NCBI RefSeq assembly: GCF_000026365.1
Contig: NC_012990.1
Location: 248,001 to 312,000 of the forward strand
DNA: 64,000 nucleotides
Reading direction: 5' to 3'
Origin: Zygosaccharomyces rouxii
Lineage: Eukaryota > Ascomycota > Saccharomycetes > Saccharomycetales > Saccharomycetaceae
Made by a program: the position numbers and the translations under genes. Below, one piece after another: positions 29,015 through 39,400 of the stretch. Under the pieces are notes generated by a model that worked only from the letters and a program-made list of their open reading frames with translations, did no database searches and was not told the origin of the DNA. The first letter of the stretch is position 1. Each line of letters starts with the position of its first letter.

Positions 29015-29116
29015 CGGGTACTCAATTTGCGTCTCTATACAAACTCATCATCTCTTCAACAGTATTCAAGATTGAAGGTAAAGACAGTTATTTATCAGAT
29101 AGATCCTCAGACTGAA

Positions 29117-29560
29117 ATGCATCCTCTCACTATTACTGTTTATGACCGTAATGTAAGGCACATGCTAAGTGATGATAATCAATCGAGCAGTCATCATACA
29201 CCAGACGGTAATTCTCATGCTATGTTCCCTACAAATATTAAATACGTCTTTGAAGATGATGATACCAGTTTAGCACCAACAGAATCTGAAAATGATGATG
29301 GTATTGAAAATATGATCATTGTTAATTTGGAAGAGTCAGGAACTCTAAGCGGTGTAGAATTGATTAGTGATCAATTCGAGATGTTATCGTATAAGGGGGT
29401 GACCAGTGGTAATGATCCAATGGTAGACGATGTGGAACTGGAAGTGGTTTCTCAATTTACCGATTTATCGAATTTAGTTCATGATCTACCGCTAGATGAA
29501 CTGATTAGACTTTACGTTATACAGAATGAACAAATGCAAACGATTTCAAATTCCATGTGA
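29117..29560 (+). CDS. ATG31: ATG31, autophagy scaffold subunit
   Basis: 147 residues from the ATG at 29117. The open frame continues left to 28979 but only from a TTG and across the B-box region, so I reject that extension; MHPLTITVYDRNV aligns with the start of yeast Atg31. The block HAMFPTNIKYVFEDD and the C-terminal LDELIRLYVIQNEQMQTISNSM are clearly conserved. Atg31 bridges Atg17 and Atg29 in the starvation-specific preautophagosomal scaffold. It is shorter than yeast Atg31 (196) because the central acidic loop is reduced. Convergent with FAL1, 24 bp apart. Confidence 0.93.
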   Translation: MHPLTITVYDRNVRHMLSDDNQSSSHHTPDGNSHAMFPTNIKYVFEDDDTSLAPTESENDDGIENMIIVNLEESGTLSGVELISDQFEMLSYKGVTSGNDPMVDDVELEVVSQFTDLSNLVHDLPLDELIRLYVIQNEQMQTISNSM

Positions 29561-29584
29561 AGGGGGACGGGATAGAAAAGCATA

Positions 29585-30784
29585 TCACGACAATTCTGAA
29601 AGGTTTGCTGGCATGGGTTTAATTTTGATCCCATACATTTTTTCAGTAGCTTTCAATTTAGATGAATCTTCCCTTGTAATGAAATTCACGGCAACACCTT
29701 TTCTACCAAATCTACCACTTCTACCAATACGATGGATATAGTTTTCCATGATTTCTGGCATATCGTAGTTAATCACCAGTGAAATCTGTTGCACATCAAT
29801 ACCACGCGCCCAAACGTCTGTGGATATTAAAACTCTGGAATGTCCAGTTCTGAAATCGTTCATCACTTTATCTCTGTCCTCCTGCTTCATGTCACCGTGC
29901 ATGGAAACGACTGCAAAATTGGATTGGATCAACTTTTTCGATAGCCAATCTACCTTCTTCCTGGTATTGCAAAATATAACACATTGAGTAATGGTCAATG
30001 AATCGTATAAATCACATAATGTATCAAACTTCCATTCCTCTTTACTAACATCCACGTAATACTGTGAGATACCTTCTAAGGAAATCTCATCTCTTTTAAC
30101 CAAAATCTTGACGGGATCACTCATGAATTTTTTAGTCACTTCTAAAATATCTCTACTCATGGTAGCACTTACGACTACCACTTGGCATCCAGGCGGCAGA
30201 CGAGCAAAAATATCGTAAATTTGCTGCTTGAAACCCAAAGTCTCACTTAATAACTCATCGGCTTCATCTAATACCAACACTTGTACATTTCTAGTTTGAA
30301 CCACTTGTCTTTTTATTAAATCTAATACACGTCCCGGAGTACCGCTGACTACATGGCAACCACTACTTTGAATTCTTTTCAAGTCGTCCTTCAAGGCCTT
30401 CCCACCGGTTAATGCAAAGGCTTTCACATTAAGGTAATCCCCCAAATTGGACACCACCTGGCAACTCTGAGATGCTAATTCTCTTGTAGGTGAAAGAACC
30501 AAAGCCTGTAAATCCTTACGTTTTAGTTCGAGCACTTGTAACATACCAATGGTAAAAGTCGCAGTCTTACCAGTACCGGATTGTGCTTGTGCAATAACAT
30601 CCTTACCAGAAATGATCTGCGTGATGGCTCGAGATTGAATAGAAGATGGTGCTTCAAATCCATATGAATATATGCCTCGAAGAAGGTCATCCTTCAAGTT
30701 CATAGCCTCAAAGGTAGGCGATACCCTGAGCTTCTTAGAAGTCTTGAATTTCAACCTGCTATCATCTTCTCTATTGAATGACAT
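29585..30784 (-). CDS. FAL1: FAL1, DEAD-box RNA helicase of 40S biogenesis
   Basis: 399 residues, equal to yeast Fal1. All helicase motifs are visible: Q motif ([12 protein letters not shown]), AQSGTGKT (motif I), [21 protein letters not shown] (motif II), SATMSR (motif III), [11 protein letters not shown] and [13 protein letters not shown] (motif VI). Fal1 is an eIF4A-type helicase needed for early pre-18S rRNA cleavages in the nucleolus. A PAC element lies 43 bp upstream, as expected for a ribosome-biogenesis gene. Shares its promoter with DAS2. Confidence 0.96.
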   Translation of the reverse strand: MSFNREDDSRLKFKTSKKLRVSPTFEAMNLKDDLLRGIYSYGFEAPSSIQSRAITQIISGKDVIAQAQSGTGKTATFTIGMLQVLELKRKDLQALVLSPTRELASQSCQVVSNLGDYLNVKAFALTGGKALKDDLKRIQSSGCHVVSGTPGRVLDLIKRQVVQTRNVQVLVLDEADELLSETLGFKQQIYDIFARLPPGCQVVVVSATMSRDILEVTKKFMSDPVKILVKRDEISLEGISQYYVDVSKEEWKFDTLCDLYDSLTITQCVIFCNTRKKVDWLSKKLIQSNFAVVSMHGDMKQEDRDKVMNDFRTGHSRVLISTDVWARGIDVQQISLVINYDMPEIMENYIHRIGRSGRFGRKGVAVNFITREDSSKLKATEKMYGIKIKPMPANLSELS

Positions 30785-30826
30785 CTTGTCCCTGTGAATA
30801 GCTTGTCTTAGTCTCTTGTTTCTGTA

Positions 30827-30838
30827 CTCATCTCATCG
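30827..30838 (-). promoter_or_regulatory. PAC element upstream of FAL1
   Basis: The minus strand reads CGATGAGATGAG, a full PAC element, 43-54 bp upstream of the FAL1 start. Confidence 0.6.
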
Positions 30839-30957
30839 ATTTATTAGTAGTCAAAACTTTTCAAGCACTTCTTGATGATGATAATGATAAGGCGCTATAT
30901 TGAAGAACAGCCATAGCGACTATCAGAAATATAAGAACACCAAGTGTCGAAGAGGAA

Positions 30958-31647
30958 ATGAGCCCTAGCATCCAGCAGATTGTGGTTTCCATCGGTGGAG
31001 GACATGCTACTGGTGTAGTTGAGACTGGTGAAGAGATAGAGAGGTCCCTCAAGAACCTTTTCCCTTCAACAAATGTTAAAATAATAAACCTGGATAAACT
31101 GGATCCAAATAAACCTAGACAGTACAATTACAAGGACTACGATTTTGATCAAGTTTACAATGAGATATGCGGTGCAGGCCAGAAGCGATCCAGTATAGTC
31201 GGGAACGTAGAACCACACATGCAAGACCCTGTAGAGATTGTACTGCTATGTGGATGCTATGCACTTTATGATAATAGGATTAACGAAATTGTGCAACTTA
31301 AGATTTTTCTAGATAGCGATGGTGACAAGAGGTTGATTAATCTAATTCATCAGAATCATATTACCACTAGAGAACAATTGGCTGAATTACTCGCGGAATA
31401 CTTGGATCATCTGAGATTAGAAATGCAAAAGTACATCAAACCTACTAGAGCACAAGCAGATCTAATCATTCCCAGCAATTTTGACACCACCGCTCGTGAC
31501 ATTATAGTCGATGGTATATGTAAAGTAGTTGAAGCAATAAAGGGGAACCAAAGTCCACCAGCTATTTCCAAAATTTCACCATTGCTATTGGATTTTGAAG
31601 CAGAAGCAATGGACGTTGAGAAGGAAAGGTACTATGATTTATCATAG
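30958..31647 (+). CDS. DAS2: DAS2, uridine-kinase-like protein
   Basis: 229 residues against 232 in yeast. The fold is that of uridine kinase/phosphoribulokinase: a nucleotide-loop-like segment VVSIGGGHATGVVETG (residues 9-24), YKDYDFDQVYNEI, EIVLLCGCYALYDNRINEIVQLKIFLDSDGD and the IKPTRAQADLIIPSN segment near the C-terminus. The P-loop lacks the usual Gly-Lys-Ser/Thr, so classical kinase activity is doubtful. Das2 is described as a putative uridine kinase that suppresses dst1. Position next to FAL1 matches YDR020C/YDR021W. Confidence 0.9.
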   Translation: MSPSIQQIVVSIGGGHATGVVETGEEIERSLKNLFPSTNVKIINLDKLDPNKPRQYNYKDYDFDQVYNEICGAGQKRSSIVGNVEPHMQDPVEIVLLCGCYALYDNRINEIVQLKIFLDSDGDKRLINLIHQNHITTREQLAELLAEYLDHLRLEMQKYIKPTRAQADLIIPSNFDTTARDIIVDGICKVVEAIKGNQSPPAISKISPLLLDFEAEAMDVEKERYYDLS

Positions 31648-32161
31648 CATGTATTTATAGTTTTGTGTAAGAATGATTTTATGTGTGTGCAATTGAAGCG
31701 GTGAGCAACGATACAAGAACTAAATGTTAAAATCAACATGCGTGAATCAAAGTACAAATCGACGAGATGCAAATGTGTCCATGCTATACTACCCAGATGT
31801 CTGAACTGATCTCTACTTAACACTGGGTCCAAAAAACATATTGCATGGTACGAGATGTCATCAGGGACATCATCGCATTCAATCTGTGGTCTTCCAAGAG
31901 CTGTTACTCAATGCAAATAGAATAAAGTGAGCACCAAAGCGCAGCTTAGACCAGCTACAAACAATTATTAAGAATTAAAATGTAGTCCTACGAAAGTTAT
32001 TCAACTTTCTTTTGTGGTTATAGATCTAATTGAACCTTAGTTTGACAAATTTCATATGATGATAACTTATCGGACACTTTGACATGAAAAACCTTTGTTA
32101 AGAAAGGATGGAAAACCGATGAATATTGAGATAATATTCGACTTCAAATAGCCCGTTGGAA
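31648..32161. other. DAS2-TCM62 intergenic region, nothing recognised
   Basis: 514 bp of ordinary composition. I see no RNA gene, repeat or convincing short open frame. Confidence 0.5.
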
Positions 32162-33871
32162 ATGTTTAGACGATCTATACACAAATCAGTTTGTCAATCA
32201 ATACGTACCGTCAAGACTTTGCATACACCAATCTATGAAACGGGGCAGTTGTCCACCAAACAGTCCCTCATGCAGGGAATCAAATTATTGGACAATGTAG
32301 TCAATTCCACTACTTACAACAAGACATTGTTGCAATTGTCCAAATATAATACGAATCCCAAATTCATCACGTCAAGAGACAGTATACGGTTGCAGAATGT
32401 AGTCAGAGAGCTTTTGGACGGTTTACGAATGGATGAAGTCATGACAGGTAGAGAACGCCAAGATCATCAATCGAGGTTAGCTAAAATTGGACTACAATTA
32501 TTCTGTGAAATCCACGAAAGCAACATTTTACCTATAAGCACTAGTTTAACCTTGACCTTAATGGCTGAATACGCCAAGAGTCCAAATGTGACTACTTTGA
32601 GGGCCATGCTCGATGGCTTAGAAAAAGTACGAACTTTCTTAACGGAGAACATCATCCATATTTCTTCTACTGTGGATATCGATGCATTGGTCGATAAACT
32701 GACTATTTTAAGAGAAGACTCTGAAACGGTTAAACAAGTACTGAAAGCATTGGATTACAAACTTTACAGCGATGATTTGGTAAGAATCGTCAAGGGGAGG
32801 AAAACCACCGACGAAATTGACGTTTCCAAAGGCTGGAAATTCCCGGCCGGTATATTGGACACTAATGAAGCCTATTTGAGATCAATCGAATTACCCCAGA
32901 AGAAGCTTGTATCTGTGGATGACGAAATGCTAGTATTGATTTATGATGGTACTCTTAGAGATGCTAATGCCGTGCTACCTACACTTCACCATGCCTCCAA
33001 ATCTAAAAAATCGTTACTTTTGATGGTTACAGGTGATTGTACAGGTGATGCGTTGGCGTCTATCGTCATCAGTAACAACAGAAACAGACGCCAAGGTATC
33101 AAGAGTCAAACTTTCATCATTAAGTATGATACTAAAGCCAACGACGGCATCTCCTTGCATGAAAATTACGATTTGGTACAGTTCTTGCGTCTACCACAGG
33201 GGTTCGCAAGTGTCTATTCTCCAGATTACAGTACCCTAGTCCCAAGTAAGATGTGTGCGAACCAATACTATGGGAAATTGGATTCTTTGAAAGCCACTAC
33301 AGGTGAAGCATTTCTCTACAACCCAATCGAATGGTCTGGTGAAGAACAGGAAAACCCATTTACTAAAATGACCGTCACTGTGAATGTGGGAGCTCAGAGT
33401 GAGATAGAGATCGACCATAGAAGAAACTTCCTCGATAATTTAATCAACAATACGCTGTGCCATGGTCTTTCCAAGGGCTTCATCCCGGGCTATAACGTGG
33501 CTCTAGCTAAAGCTGTGCCGCTTTTGGAGAAGTTGGCTTTTACTGCGCAAGACGTGGATACTAAGATGGGCTACGAGGCGGTTATCATGGCCTTGGCACA
33601 ATCTTTACAAAGGTCCTTAACCAACGCATTTGGATACAATAAATTCACAAGCACATCACTGCTAGCTGAGACCATCAAGGACCCGAATTTCTCCACTGCC
33701 GCCATCGAACCCATGGGAGACTTACAGGAACTGTCAAGATCGGGCATTTTGGACCCATGGGATAAAGTCGACAGGTGTTTGGCAAGCATTGCTAGTTTTA
33801 TGAGAATTTTATCCAGCAGCGACAAAATAGTGGCTCAAGTATTTGAACCTCCAAAGAAGAGACAACCATGA
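32162..33871 (+). CDS. TCM62: TCM62, mitochondrial chaperonin-like assembly factor
   Basis: 569 residues from the ATG at 32162 (the frame opens with TTG at 32156); yeast Tcm62 has 572. The N-terminus (MFRRSIHKSVCQSIRTVKTLHT) is a clear mitochondrial presequence. The rest has a diverged Hsp60/GroEL pattern (for example GYEAVIMALAQSLQRSLTNAFGY at the place of the chaperonin equatorial helix) without the ATPase signature. Tcm62 assists assembly of succinate dehydrogenase in the matrix. Neighbours TCM62-QDR3 match YBR044C-YBR043C, with GCV1 interleaved from the chromosome IV track. Confidence 0.92.
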   Translation: MFRRSIHKSVCQSIRTVKTLHTPIYETGQLSTKQSLMQGIKLLDNVVNSTTYNKTLLQLSKYNTNPKFITSRDSIRLQNVVRELLDGLRMDEVMTGRERQDHQSRLAKIGLQLFCEIHESNILPISTSLTLTLMAEYAKSPNVTTLRAMLDGLEKVRTFLTENIIHISSTVDIDALVDKLTILREDSETVKQVLKALDYKLYSDDLVRIVKGRKTTDEIDVSKGWKFPAGILDTNEAYLRSIELPQKKLVSVDDEMLVLIYDGTLRDANAVLPTLHHASKSKKSLLLMVTGDCTGDALASIVISNNRNRRQGIKSQTFIIKYDTKANDGISLHENYDLVQFLRLPQGFASVYSPDYSTLVPSKMCANQYYGKLDSLKATTGEAFLYNPIEWSGEEQENPFTKMTVTVNVGAQSEIEIDHRRNFLDNLINNTLCHGLSKGFIPGYNVALAKAVPLLEKLAFTAQDVDTKMGYEAVIMALAQSLQRSLTNAFGYNKFTSTSLLAETIKDPNFSTAAIEPMGDLQELSRSGILDPWDKVDRCLASIASFMRILSSSDKIVAQVFEPPKKRQP

Positions 33872-34121
33872 ATATCTAATCCTTGTATATACGTGACATA
33901 TATGGTTTGAACCCTTAAGCGCCCTTGTTAATACTTATCTGACTGACTTCTTTTTCCGATCTAAAAGTGACCCCTTCCCCCCGATCTGACTTCTTGCAGT
34001 AGCGACATGACTCCGAATCCTTAAGGGTAGAGAATATAAAGATAGCTGAGATGAGATGAGGTGGCATCACAACATCGATTGTTCAATTAAACGACCCTCC
34101 CCTCCAAAGGATACTGCTGCC

Positions 34122-35297
34122 ATGATTAGATCCGTTAGGTTTAACTCCACACAAGCCGGCCTAAAGAAAACCGCTCTGCATGATTTACATGTAGAACTGG
34201 GTGGTAATATGGTCCCCTTTGCTGGATATTCCATGCCGGTTGCCTACAAGGGTCAGTCGCATATTGAATCTCACAGGTGGACCAGAACCCATGCAGGGCT
34301 ATTCGACGTCTCCCACATGCTACAGAGTACTCTTCAAGGTAAAGATGCCGTCAACTTTCTTCACAAGGTGACCCCCACGGACTTCCAACAACTACATCCT
34401 GGTGTTGGCACTCTATCTGTCCTTTTGAACCCTAACGGCGGGATAGTAGATGACACATTAATCACCAAACAAAGCGCGCATGATTTCTACATGGTTACGA
34501 ATGCCGCCTGCGCCGAAAGGGATTCACAGTTTCTAGTCGATGAATTAAAATCCGTAGCAGACGCCAAGTGGACCCCAATCACAGACAGATCTCTACTGGC
34601 ATTGCAAGGTCCCGATGCCCACAGGGTCTTGCAGCATGTGTTAGCTTGGGACCAGTCACTGGCCGATCTGTACTTCGGGCAGAGACGCTCCTACAAACTC
34701 TTCAACGGGGCCTATATAGACGTCGCCAGGTCTGGTTACACCGGCGAAGACGGATTCGAAGTTAGCATTCCTAACGAAGATGCCTTACAGTTTGCCCAAT
34801 CGCTTCTCGATAACGAGATGACCAAGCCAATTGGATTAGCCGCTAGAGACAGTCTGCGTCTAGAGGCTGGTTTATGTCTCTACGGCCATGAACTCGACGA
34901 ATCTATCACACCCGTGGAAGCCGCTCTCAGCTGGGTTATTTCCAAAAGCAGAAGGAACATCACCGAAGGTGTCAAATTCAACGGTTACGACAAAATTATA
35001 GATCAGATCAACAACAAAACTCACAAGAGCCTACGTGTGGGCTACAGATACCAGACCAAAGGCCCCGCTGCCAGAACTGGTTCCAAGATTTTCCTCCCAG
35101 ACGGAAAGACTGAAGTGGGCCATGTAACTTCGGGTAGCGCTTCGCCCAGTCTAGATAACATAAACATCGGCCAAGGTTACGTGCTAAAGCCTCACAACAA
35201 GAGAGGAACCAACCTTTTGGTACAGGTAAGAAACAAGTTATTGCCCATTGAGCTGGTGAAGATGCCTTTTGTTCCTTCCAACTACTATAGAGGATAA
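34122..35297 (+). CDS. GCV1: GCV1, glycine cleavage T protein (aminomethyltransferase)
   Basis: 391 residues from the ATG at 34122, where MIRSVRFNSTQAGLKKTALHDLH matches the yeast start; an upstream in-frame ATG (34056) would add 22 residues unlike any relative. Conserved parts are VPFAGYSMPV, RTHAGLFDVSHM, ALQGPDA, SGYTGEDGFEVSI and GLAARDSLRLEAGLCLYGHEL. The N-terminal segment is a mitochondrial presequence. The enzyme transfers the methylene carbon of glycine to tetrahydrofolate in the matrix decarboxylase complex. The gene matches YDR019C, whose neighbours DAS2 and KCS1 are also in the window. Confidence 0.96.
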   Translation: MIRSVRFNSTQAGLKKTALHDLHVELGGNMVPFAGYSMPVAYKGQSHIESHRWTRTHAGLFDVSHMLQSTLQGKDAVNFLHKVTPTDFQQLHPGVGTLSVLLNPNGGIVDDTLITKQSAHDFYMVTNAACAERDSQFLVDELKSVADAKWTPITDRSLLALQGPDAHRVLQHVLAWDQSLADLYFGQRRSYKLFNGAYIDVARSGYTGEDGFEVSIPNEDALQFAQSLLDNEMTKPIGLAARDSLRLEAGLCLYGHELDESITPVEAALSWVISKSRRNITEGVKFNGYDKIIDQINNKTHKSLRVGYRYQTKGPAARTGSKIFLPDGKTEVGHVTSGSASPSLDNINIGQGYVLKPHNKRGTNLLVQVRNKLLPIELVKMPFVPSNYYRG

Positions 35298-35782
35298 GGC
35301 GCATGTGGGACACCGTTGCTCGGCGGCTGATTTTCAGAACCCTCATCCTCCGGAGTTGTTCGGTGCTACCGGACTCCCGACATCTTTAAACGCGAGTTTC
35401 TCCGGTAACTAGCGATAAATTTTGAGATACCGGACCCGTCTCGATGCACTATAGAGAAAAATATGACAATCAGGCAATAATGTATACAAGTCAGAAGATA
35501 ATTAATTAAGCATATAAATCATAAGATAATAAAAATTCATAAATCAGAAGATAATGAGCAAGAGTCTTGCCCCTAGCAAGTCCTATAAAAGAATTCAGCT
35601 AATTTAGCTGTTACTTGGGCGAACGAAGCCAGATTCTATGGGTGATATTTCTTTTTCTAAGCGATCTCCTGTGGCTTTTCGCTTGTCGTTTAATCGAATA
35701 CCATTTGAGTCATCGGTACATATTTAAGCCCTCATTTGCACGAAATCTGAACTGCAATACATACCGCATAGAACGCCATAAC
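35298..35782. other. GCV1-QDR3 intergenic region with spaced repeat
   Basis: 485 bp. Three copies of a 14-bp unit RRTCAKAAGATAAT occur in a very AT-rich stretch. The QDR3 frame is open upstream to 35615 but only from a TTG. Confidence 0.5.
35489..35555. repeat. three spaced copies of a 14-bp GATAAT-containing unit
   Basis: Copies at 35489-35502, 35517-35530 and 35542-35555, each ending in AAGATAAT, lie 230-295 bp upstream of QDR3. The GATAA cores could bind GATA factors of nitrogen control; this is inferred. Confidence 0.6.
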
Positions 35783-37837
35783 ATGGTAGATCCTACTAAT
35801 ACTACTGCTAAAGATGGCGGTAGTGTATACTCGTATAATTCCTATTCAGACTCCGACCTTTCCCCTGGGAAAAAAGACGAGGAAGGGGGATTCCAAGATC
35901 CACAAGCGTACAGAGGACCACATGGAGAACCAACGGCTTCTGACGGAGCTGAATCCACCGGTGAAGGTTTTCATGAAGGTGATGTAAAGGCAGAGTCAGA
36001 ACAAGATGAGAATAAGAAAGTCGGCGTTTGGAAGAAACTGAAGGACAGAAGTTACTGGACTCCTCGAAAGGAACGTAGAGGTATCCTACCACATCTCTCG
36101 TTGATACCAGAGTTCAAAGATGCAAGAGATTACCCGCCGCATATCAAGAAGTTCATCGTGTTTGTCATTGCATTCTCATCAATGATGGGACCCATGGCAA
36201 CGTCTATTGTCTATCCTGCCATTGATCCCATCAAAGAAGATTACAAGACTACTTCGATCATGGTCAACGTATCAGTCGGTGTTTACCAGATCAGCTTAGG
36301 TGTTTTCCCACTATGGTGGTCTTCTATATCTGAAATGAACGGGAGGAGGACGGTCTATGTCCTTTCATTTCTTCTTTTACTAGCATTCAACGTGGGGACC
36401 GGTTTGTCGCCCAACATTAACGATTTTATCATTTTAAGAGTTTTATCTGGTGGTGCTGCTGCATCAGTGCAGTCTGTGGGAGCGGGGACTGTTGCTGATT
36501 TGTACGTTCCAGAGGAAAGAGGTACAAACATCGGTATTTACTATATGGGTCCGCTAATGGCACCATTAGTCTCCCCCATCATCGGTGCTGCGTTGGTCTC
36601 GGGCTTTCCATGGAAATCCACGCAGTGGTTTATGGTGATTCTGTCTGGTGTCAATGTCATCCTGCTGGTACTTTTCCTACCAGAAACGCTTCGTAAACAG
36701 GACAGCGGCGCTGCAATAACGGCTATTCTACAGGCTCGTAGGAAAGGTTCGCCCGGTGTTAATGCGAATCAGACAGAGGACAAGAGCGGATACCAAACTC
36801 AATATAACGAAGATACGCACAGCATTAGTGATCCTTCAATAGCAACTCATGAACACGGTAATGATGCTGATTTAGAAAGGGTATTGAGTCGGACCAGTAA
36901 CAGCATGACCCGATTCAACAGTAATAATGACCTGGATCCAATTGCACCACAACTTTCAAAGATCCACTCCTATGATCCGCGACAAGAACAGATGTTGAGA
37001 GAGTACGAGGCAAAGAGGGTGGAAAACAACTTAGAGGAGGAACTGTCCCGTATGGAAACCGCTAAATCCAACCATACCGCTCGGAGCGATGGTGATAAAA
37101 TCGAACAAACGAGATTTCAAAAGTATCGTCACCTGGCATATTTGTATTTGATAAGACCTCTCAAATCGTTATACTTTTTGGAGTACCCACCTGTCCTTTT
37201 GGCCATTACGTTTTCGGCAATTTCATTCGCCGTCTTATATTTTGTCAATATGACTTTAGAATACGGCTATTCTCGTCCTCCCTACAATTTTTCACCAATG
37301 CTTATAGGTCTGATGTACATTCCCAATTCCGTCACATATCTGTTAGCATCCGTCTTTGGCGGTATGTGGACAGATAATCTGCTGTTAAAGTACAAGGCTA
37401 AACATGGGGAAATGGTACCGGAGGCCAGAATTTCGTGGAACATCGTTACTGCAGTCATAGCTTTCCCCATATCCTTACTAATTTTTGGTTGGTGTCTTGA
37501 TAAAGGTGAACATTGGGAAACTCCGCTCGTGGGTACAGCTCTCTTTGGTTATGCCAACATGATGACTATTGGCGCTACAGTATCATATCTGGTCGATTCT
37601 CTCCCGGGCAAAGGTGCTACCGGTGTGGCTCTCAACAATCTAGTTAGACAAGTGCTGGCAGCAGCAGCAGTGTTCGTGACAGACCCCATGCTGGACAATA
37701 TGACCATTGGTTGGTCCTTCACTATGTTGGCATTCATCATTATCGGTGCGACGAGCGTGCTGGTCGTTCTGAAAAAATACGGTGACCACTGGAGGGAAAA
37801 TTTCGACTTGGAACGTTTGTATAATAAATTGGAATGA
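35783..37837 (+). CDS. QDR3: QDR3-like MFS multidrug/polyamine transporter
   Basis: 684 residues from the ATG at 35783, close to yeast Qdr3 (689). After an acidic cytoplasmic N-terminus (about 135 residues) come 12 hydrophobic helices of the DHA1 family, with SSISEMNGRRTVYVLSF at the loop 2-3 motif and a 180-residue cytoplasmic loop between helices 6 and 7. Known function: plasma-membrane proton antiporter for drugs, polyamines and, in relatives, dityrosine during sporulation. Position between GCV1 and CST26 matches YBR043C/YBR042C. Confidence 0.92.
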   Translation: MVDPTNTTAKDGGSVYSYNSYSDSDLSPGKKDEEGGFQDPQAYRGPHGEPTASDGAESTGEGFHEGDVKAESEQDENKKVGVWKKLKDRSYWTPRKERRGILPHLSLIPEFKDARDYPPHIKKFIVFVIAFSSMMGPMATSIVYPAIDPIKEDYKTTSIMVNVSVGVYQISLGVFPLWWSSISEMNGRRTVYVLSFLLLLAFNVGTGLSPNINDFIILRVLSGGAAASVQSVGAGTVADLYVPEERGTNIGIYYMGPLMAPLVSPIIGAALVSGFPWKSTQWFMVILSGVNVILLVLFLPETLRKQDSGAAITAILQARRKGSPGVNANQTEDKSGYQTQYNEDTHSISDPSIATHEHGNDADLERVLSRTSNSMTRFNSNNDLDPIAPQLSKIHSYDPRQEQMLREYEAKRVENNLEEELSRMETAKSNHTARSDGDKIEQTRFQKYRHLAYLYLIRPLKSLYFLEYPPVLLAITFSAISFAVLYFVNMTLEYGYSRPPYNFSPMLIGLMYIPNSVTYLLASVFGGMWTDNLLLKYKAKHGEMVPEARISWNIVTAVIAFPISLLIFGWCLDKGEHWETPLVGTALFGYANMMTIGATVSYLVDSLPGKGATGVALNNLVRQVLAAAAVFVTDPMLDNMTIGWSFTMLAFIIIGATSVLVVLKKYGDHWRENFDLERLYNKLE

Positions 37838-38087
37838 GATGACTTATGTTTGGCATTTAGGAATTTGTTTCTTACAGATTCAATTTATAGACTTTTAAAG
37901 ATAGACTATTAGGGCTTATGTTTGTACGAATGGGCATCGGACCATTATCCTTCCGAGCCCAACATGTGGAACTCACGATCCAACTTTTCAAAATGATACT
38001 TAACACCAGAGTAAGGCTGGCATAGGACTTTAGTTAGCTTTGTTTAACTAGCCTTAGATCCTGGAACTGGCTTCTCATAAGGGAAAG

Positions 38088-39290
38088 ATGTCGTTATCCA
38101 GTGGACTAAACAACGGGTTGCGGAAATGCAAGATTATGGTCAGAGTAATCATTGCTCTGGTGATATTCGTTCAGGCAAGTCTCTGTATTACCTCTATGCA
38201 AGTTATAGTTCGAGTCGTCTACCATAACAACGTTGCTAAACGTCACCATGGTATTGATTTCACTAAGAAGGCATTTATCTCAATGCTAATATCCACTTTA
38301 CATCTAATTGCACCATCAGCAGTCAGAGTCACGACAGATAATAATTCAATCCCCAAGGGAACTTTCTACAAGGATTTGAAAAATGGCAGAATTGCATCTC
38401 ATTTGAAACGCAAATCTGTCATTGTAGCAAATCATCAAATCTATACGGATTGGGTGTTCCTATGGTGGCTAACCTCGACAGCCGACCTAGCTGGTAAAGT
38501 TTACATCATATTGAAGAAATCTTTGGAGTATATCCCCATCTTGGGATTTGGTATGAGGAATTATAAGTTTATCTTTATGTGCAGGAAATGGGAACAAGAT
38601 CGTTTGACCCTGCACAATTCTCTGGGGGTTATTGATGCTAATTCAAGAGGTGTTGGCCCCATTTCTGGTAGATCCCCAGTCAGAGAGGATGCCGATGGAG
38701 AGATCTTTTGGGATACAACAAGTACAAATGCACGCCAAGAAAGTTGGCCTTACTGCTTGATTCTTTTCCCCGAAGGTACTAACTTGAGTCCCATAACCAG
38801 ACAAAGATCCTTTAACTATGCAAATAAGATTGGTAAGACACCTTTTGAAAATGTTTTATTGCCACACGCCACTGGTGCAAGACATTCCCTATTGAAACTA
38901 AGACCAAGCTTGGATGTAGTTTATGACATTACTATTGGCTACTCTGGTGTTAAGAAGGGGGAATATGGTGAAGCTCTTTACACGTTGAATAATGTCGTTT
39001 TTAAGGGTGAAAGTCCAAAATTGGTAGATATGCATATCAAGGCATACCATATAAATGAAATTCCAATTGATGATGAACAACAATTTTCGGATTGGCTTTA
39101 CGACCTTTGGGCTGAAAAGGATAGATTGATGAATGTTTATTATGAAAAGGGCACATTTGACTTGGACCCTGATCCAGATCATACAATTACTGGCGAATTT
39201 AAAATCTCTGCCTACCCATTCTTTTCCTGTGTGGTCTTCATCAATTCCCTCGTATGCTTACCATTTTTAATCTGGTACCTCTTGCGCTAA
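38088..39290 (+). CDS. CST26: CST26/PSI1-type acyltransferase
   Basis: 400 residues against 397 in yeast. The acyltransferase signature NHQIYTDW (HX4D) lies at about residues 121-128, and the substrate motif FPEGTNLS at about 226-233. Hydrophobic helices near residues 15-40 and at the C-terminus (FSCVVFINSLVCLPFLIWYLL) anchor it to the ER. Cst26 is a lysophosphatidylinositol acyltransferase that places stearate in phosphatidylinositol. CST26 (YBR042C) and YDR018C are duplicates in S. cerevisiae; this gene represents both. Confidence 0.93.
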   Translation: MSLSSGLNNGLRKCKIMVRVIIALVIFVQASLCITSMQVIVRVVYHNNVAKRHHGIDFTKKAFISMLISTLHLIAPSAVRVTTDNNSIPKGTFYKDLKNGRIASHLKRKSVIVANHQIYTDWVFLWWLTSTADLAGKVYIILKKSLEYIPILGFGMRNYKFIFMCRKWEQDRLTLHNSLGVIDANSRGVGPISGRSPVREDADGEIFWDTTSTNARQESWPYCLILFPEGTNLSPITRQRSFNYANKIGKTPFENVLLPHATGARHSLLKLRPSLDVVYDITIGYSGVKKGEYGEALYTLNNVVFKGESPKLVDMHIKAYHINEIPIDDEQQFSDWLYDLWAEKDRLMNVYYEKGTFDLDPDPDHTITGEFKISAYPFFSCVVFINSLVCLPFLIWYLLR

Positions 39291-39400
39291 CTAATGCCAA
39301 ATTTTGAGACGCACAATACATTTGAGCACTACATAACATGACTATATATCCCTACTGTCCACTTCTTTATATTTTATTTGTAAATGGACGACAAAGCAGT

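Larger units (their letters stand above)
28509..29116. other. SES1-ATG31 intergenic region with tRNA-Val and isolated B box
   Basis: 608 bp. It contains an abutting PAC/RRPE pair (28658-28674), the tRNA-Val gene, its T-run terminator, and a perfect but isolated B box on the minus strand (29004-29014). Confidence 0.6.

Noticed and set aside
28979..29116. 46-codon upstream extension of ATG31
   Set aside because: It opens with TTG, crosses an isolated B box, and the yeast protein starts at the ATG used here.
35615..35782. 56-codon upstream extension of QDR3
   Set aside because: Opens with TTG and has no counterpart in relatives; the ATG at 35783 gives the family length.
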